From contig WHVD01000012.1 in the NCBI GenBank assembly GCA_015178975.1, positions 744,001-808,000 of the forward strand: a stretch of DNA of 64,000 nucleotides. Direction: 5' to 3'. Made by a program: the position numbers and the translations under genes. This DNA is from Hysterangium stoloniferum (lineage: Eukaryota > Basidiomycota > Agaricomycetes > Hysterangiales > Hysterangiaceae). The notes beneath the pieces were generated by a model that searched no databases, had not been told where the DNA came from, and saw nothing but the letters and a program-made list of their open reading frames with translations. Below, piece by piece: positions 61,001-64,000 of the stretch (positions are counted from its first letter, which is position 1; each line of letters starts with the position of its first letter).

Positions 61001-62574
61001 GTAGAATGCAAGTTTAAGGAGTATAGGTTTTTTTTTTTGAGTAGGGAGCCGCGAGCAATAGTAGAATTCGAGGATTTTGCGCTGAGCCAACAGCAATGAT
61101 TATCGAAGTGTGCAATGAGGTTAGAGTCCCGGGTAAGGCTTTGAACTGATACTAGTCGGACGATAGCATCAGGGATGTAGAGAACATTTTTTAGAGTGAT
61201 ATGAGCACCCCGTCCTATTCGTATTTTGATGTCTCCAACACCAATGGCCAAAATGGAAGAACCTCCTAATCCTTTTACAGGGCGGGGTGTGATGGCATTT
61301 AAGGTAAGGAAGTCGGTTTGTTCTGGTGATATGTGAACAGTTGCGCCACTGTCTAGCCAAAAGGGGTGTGTATCCGTAGATAGGGTAGTTCGCTTCGTTT
61401 GCGATAATGGTTGTATGTTGGTTGCACTTAGGGCTGTAGGGTGTGATTGGGTATGCGTGTTCCAATTAACATTCGTGGTCAACTCCTCCTCAAGCACAAC
61501 CCAGCCATTATACTCCAGGCTGTCAAGTTCCATTGGGGAAGAACCAGGATTCTGTGGTGGAGGAACAATGCCTGCAAAATTAGTGGGAGCAGGGGTAGCG
61601 ATGGATAAGTCAGAGGGGTCCATCTGTGCGAAGTACATCTGGCCATCAGATCCCTGCATCCGGACAGATATTTTCGGTTTAGGGATGGGACCGGAGGGGT
61701 TGGAAGGGGAGGTGGATGGTTTGGGGTATTTAATGTCGCGGTCACGCTGACGAGCCAGTTTGGATTCCTCAATGCTCTTCCCGGCCATGCCACCACCAGT
61801 GGAAATGCAATATTCCGCAGTATGGCGACGCCGCTTGCAGTTGGAACAGATCGGAGAAGTGTCAGGTTTAGGGAGGGTGGCAAGGGCAATGGAGGTAGTA
61901 CCAGTGGTGCGTTTGGTATTGTCAGAGGTCATCAGAGCCTGTTCACTATCCAGGTAAGAACGGAGCTGGGTGGAAGTAAAAGGTTGAGACGTCGTGGATT
62001 GAGAGATGTCCCGGGTGACTAGGGAGCGCAAGTGTAGGAAGTCAGTGCCGAAGGCATTCAGGAGGGCAATACACTTGAAGAGGTCCCGGGATATGTCTCC
62101 CATATCATAGGCACGGTCCACGGCAGCGCAAATAGTTTCGGCGGTAGTGGGCAATGGGGTGCCACGGGAGAACTGGGTAAGTAGAGCAGTTTGGAGCAGC
62201 TGGACCTGGCGGATGGGACCCTCACTTTTGTGACGGGAGAGTAGGGTGTCCCAGCAGGCCTTGGCCCCAAGTTCGAGGTCGATATATTCCCATTCAGTGG
62301 GTTCGATGGTCGATGCAATGAGGGCGGCTGCAAGGGAATTGTTGCTCTCCCAGTTTGCGCGGGCACGAGGGTGTTCAGGCCCGGGCTGCACAATAGTTCC
62401 CTTGGCATAACCATGAAAACCAGTCAATGTCATAAACAAGGTGGCGGCCCGAAGCCATGTCTGATAGTTAGATTGTAATTTGTCTAATTTGGGACCAGAG
62501 TAAGTGACATTGGTACGGAGAGTGACGATGGAGGGGGCAATGTCATCTGCAGAAGCTGTTGCAGAGGTAGTCAT
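58021..62574 (-). CDS. Copia gag-pol polyprotein, uninterrupted, integrase Glu lost
   Basis: 1517 codons from an ATG about 100 bp inside the 5' LTR. Domains in order: gag (LDKLQSNYQTWLRAATLF); zinc knuckle CSNCKRRRHTAEYC at about 243-256; protease WLDSGATVHIS at about 405; GAG-pre-integrase WHRRLGHANY with CDSC; and integrase core (D611 in VWVDLSGP, D674 in YRTDNGE). Then reverse transcriptase (DVKTAFLYGLL; HVDD in IIIIAIHVDDFLSIAS) and RNase H (TGYTDSNWANC; SSCEAEYIA). The third catalytic integrase residue, normally Glu in NG..ER, reads HIGRVKRMHRT here (Lys at about 709; AAG for GAG). The ORF end overlaps the 3' LTR. The length is normal for the superfamily. Integration by its own enzyme is therefore doubtful unless another copy supplies integrase. 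Confidence 0.95.
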   Translation of the reverse strand: MTTSATASADDIAPSIVTLRTNVTYSGPKLDKLQSNYQTWLRAATLFMTLTGFHGYAKGTIVQPGPEHPRARANWESNNSLAAALIASTIEPTEWEYIDLELGAKACWDTLLSRHKSEGPIRQVQLLQTALLTQFSRGTPLPTTAETICAAVDRAYDMGDISRDLFKCIALLNAFGTDFLHLRSLVTRDISQSTTSQPFTSTQLRSYLDSEQALMTSDNTKRTTGTTSIALATLPKPDTSPICSNCKRRRHTAEYCISTGGGMAGKSIEESKLARQRDRDIKYPKPSTSPSNPSGPIPKPKISVRMQGSDGQMYFAQMDPSDLSIATPAPTNFAGIVPPPQNPGSSPMELDSLEYNGWVVLEEELTTNVNWNTHTQSHPTALSATNIQPLSQTKRTTLSTDTHPFWLDSGATVHISPEQTDFLTLNAITPRPVKGLGGSSILAIGVGDIKIRIGRGAHITLKNVLYIPDAIVRLVSVQSLTRDSNLIAHFDNHCCWLSAKSSNSTIARGSLLKKKNLYSLNLHSTQVEHALIAQRTPTLETWHRRLGHANYKSINDMINSGLIQGARPSSTTVPSKCDSCILGKQTKSPIPKMREEGIGHKATRKLEKVWVDLSGPQAVTSRTGNNYIMNIVDDFTNFVWTIPLKAKSDAFPSLQTWERAREIETNLKVGLYRTDNGELKSHEMANWLEARGTDHQFTAPYTSAHIGRVKRMHRTLMGKARSMRIYASLPTYLWDKFYLTATHLHVKTTTAATQGKTPWELWYGRTPDYSYLREIGCRAFVLIQNKSNPKIFERSIECILIGYDSKSKSYRCYDSIARQIYSSYHVRFLESHDGHTRSSPSSDVPNPPIGIPISMSDTPTPLPVLPEIPVDPPAPGTPPLRRSSRTTAGIPPGTDRLQRSVQASKDSAERLRLQKIEQSCTIDNTQCDRIPEENTTPDLEQIQHALLSLSFNQELPSMDAVLAAISDNVGIDPLTCNDEPRTWQEALKSGDAERWRAGFQDELDSLKTMGVYKLIHRSDVPRGCKIRKGRPVFRIKRDEDGKAVRWKVRLVFKGFEQIYGKDYHQTTLPTARMESWRILLHIAATLGWDAQQIDVKTAFLYGLLPDDEIQYMEQPEGFIEPGQEDYVWMLLRGLYGMKQSGRIWNKTMNEQMLLWGFTRLACEPCIYYRHTTTGIIIIAIHVDDFLSIASTAAENESFKNEMRRVWTISDLGCARFVVGIGIEWDRPNRLVSLSQSALIDKIVRQFGQINASIVSTPMDHNLKLRPTDRSSLSPTNVAALLALPYRSLVGCLLYLAISTHPDISFAVQQLSQYLDSYSAPHWTAAIRVVRYLKGTRLLKLCLGGTNDLTLTGYTDSNWANCLDTRRSIGGYAFTMGSGIISWASKKQKTVATSSCEAEYIAAFESVKEGVWLRSLLTGIHMPPTSPTTILCDNNAATALSEDPLLHPRVKHIDIKYHFLREKVHIGDFVLRYINTKNNLADIFTKALEPTQFITLRGFLGLQSDFHARRSFNGEEEC

Positions 62575-62672
62575 TGCAAAAATAAATTTGGGGAATATGG
62601 GTTAAGATCCAACTCGTCGTTATTGCTGAATTGTTGAATATGTTTCAGATGGACGAAATAAGGCCCATAACC

Positions 62673-63000
62673 TGTTAGAAAAGTAACCCTAATAACAATA
62701 TAACTCAGTCTCGTGTATCATACAACGGACTAATATTTTATGTACCTAATAACAATATAACTAATAAACAATTATTAGTTACAATGTGCGTGAAATATAA
62801 CGATCTTTACTCACCTCAGTCTCGTGTATCATACAACGGACTGAGGTGATACCATTTTCATTCTCTAGCTTATATGTATTGTCGCATATATTATCAGGTA
62901 CCAATATAGGTATGTTGGTGATACCGGTTACCCCTGTCCGACGATTAAGTCTTGGGTCGGTCGATTTATGCCGGGTGGATTTCGATGGTGTTATTCAACA
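62673..63000 (-). repeat. Copia 5' LTR
   Basis: Identical to the 3' LTR at every position compared; carries the same internal duplicate and inverted repeat. Confidence 0.93.
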
Positions 63001-64000
63001 TCGGCCACGTCCCAGGTGCCCACTCCACTGTACCTCGAAACGCAGAATCCATAGACAGTGCAGCGGGTCCAAGCAGGGACAGCAGGGATAGCAGGGCGTG
63101 ATCAAGAGCTGGGAAGAAATGGCCTAGGAGTGTGGGTTGGATATGCGTGTTGCAGCCATGAGGTACATTCGTCTATAGAGCTCTACATTATGCATGATAT
63201 TCCAAGGACGAAAAAGATACGTTCAATTTGTGGGATAATGGTATATATGGCTGAGCGAGACTCACCAGGGACCCAATACATCCACCCAGCCGGTCTCTCG
63301 AACCTAAATCCAGACTGAAATCTAGTTCTACGCCACTCTTGTCATTTCTCTTTTCGCCACGGTCGATCGCATTCACGAAGACGCCGTTCGAAACCGCGAT
63401 TATCCGGCGTCGGCCTCTCCGTTCTATTACCGGCAATGTTTCAACAAATCGCGAAAAATTAGCAAGTGTGTGAGCAAAAGTAGCCGGAACTGATGGCTGT
63501 GCAGTCGCAAAAGATCCTAGGGTAACCAGCGGGGCAGCAGCATTCCGTCGAGACTTAAGGGTGGGGGAAAGGCTGTGGAGAAGTGTGGAAGACGTTCCAT
63601 GATGCTGGTGGTAGTCCTGGCACTGTAGTGATACTTGAAAGATAATCAGGTAGTTTTTGATCATAAGTCTTAAAGTAACAGCGCGGCTGGCTAGATTTGG
63701 TTGTATGCGATATGTTGCGTAAAGGTGCCGTACGGACTGCATGGGCGATGGATGATGTGACAGACGGTTATCAATGCATCAAAGCACACCTAACACTTCC
63801 ATCCATTCTTTTTGCAATGAACAATCTTCCAACCACAGAGAGAAAGAAACGAAGATGAAGGCGTCACGAACGACGAGGTGATTAGGAAGAATGTTTGGTC
63901 AGCTCGCGGCGATCTCGGATTGCTTTCAGGTCGAGTGTGCTCTTAGCAGTGATGGTGGAAGATAAATTCCTAGTAATATAATGCAAAATGTGAGAATGCA

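Larger units (their letters stand above)
57699..63000 (-). mobile_element. Complete Ty1/copia element
   Basis: 5302 bp with two 328-bp LTRs (57699-58026 and 62673-63000) that I read as identical, TG...CA ends, and TCGGC on both sides (57694-57698 and 63001-63005). On the minus strand the 5' LTR is followed by GGTTATGGGCC, resembling a primer site for the anticodon arm of tRNA-Met (half-tRNA priming, as known for copia), then one long gag-pol ORF. The purine tract GAGGAGGAG directly precedes the 3' LTR. Identical LTRs imply a very recent insertion. Confidence 0.95.
54190..64000 (-). repeat. Module M, copy 4 (split by copia, runs off the window)
   Basis: Reverse orientation. From right to left: first part 64000 to 63001, copia insertion, first part continued 57698 to 56960, middle part to 56450, gene Y (56445 to 54502) and tail to about 54190. 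Deleting 57699-63000 plus one TCGGC restores continuity with copies 1-3. Confidence 0.75.

Overview
The window reads as nuclear DNA of a filamentous basidiomycete, most likely an agaricomycete; I cannot name the species. The evidence is very short spliceosomal introns (about 44-67 bp), a DUF6535 membrane-protein gene (a family abundant in agaricomycetes), an NLR-type STAND gene with a SesB-like hydrolase end, NACHT and ankyrin repeats, and chromodomain Ty3/gypsy, Ty1/copia and Tad-like LINE elements. Host-type genes are few, and most are broken or repetitive. Well over half of the window is transposon or repeat.

Layout. 1-2.7 kb: two genes (one cut by the window edge) made of 39-residue HEAT-like repeats, one repeat per exon. 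2.76-4.46 kb: a DUF6535 gene. 5.1-13.2 kb: two truncated LINE tails and two copies of a multi-copy module (called M here) holding an unrecognised multi-exon gene (called Y here). 13.2-18.7 kb: minisatellite-like DNA and solo LTRs. 18.76-26.36 kb: a SesB/NACHT/ankyrin NLR gene with 27 near-identical ankyrin units and one frameshift, a 675-bp inverted-terminal-repeat element, and the front half of a second SesB gene. 26.4-31.6 kb: AT-rich DNA with solo LTRs and no supportable gene.

31.6-47.3 kb is a nest of retroelements whose layers can be peeled off by their 5-bp target duplications. The outer LTR belongs to a truncated chromovirus. It was split by a solo LTR (TSD GAACA), and that solo LTR was split by a full-length chromovirus at 32625-45337 (TSD CCTTG, 818-bp LTRs). 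The inner chromovirus was hit by at least four further insertions. Between pol and the 3' LTR both chromovirus copies carry an extra intron-containing gene on the opposite strand, with its own TATA box. Its predicted product has a coiled coil and a Zn(II)2Cys6-type cysteine cluster. This is the best candidate in the window for something undescribed.

47.3-57.7 and 63.0-64.0 kb: further M/Y copies, a 5'-truncated LINE with a 15-bp TSD, and a 133-bp insertion carrying a tRNA-like gene. 57699-63000 is an intact-looking Ty1/copia element with identical LTRs and a TCGGC duplication. Its integrase has lost the catalytic glutamate.

I see no operons, CRISPR arrays or prokaryotic features. The coding content is mainly fungal NLR/repeat-protein genes and their decayed relatives set in a retrotransposon-rich, CpG-decaying region.
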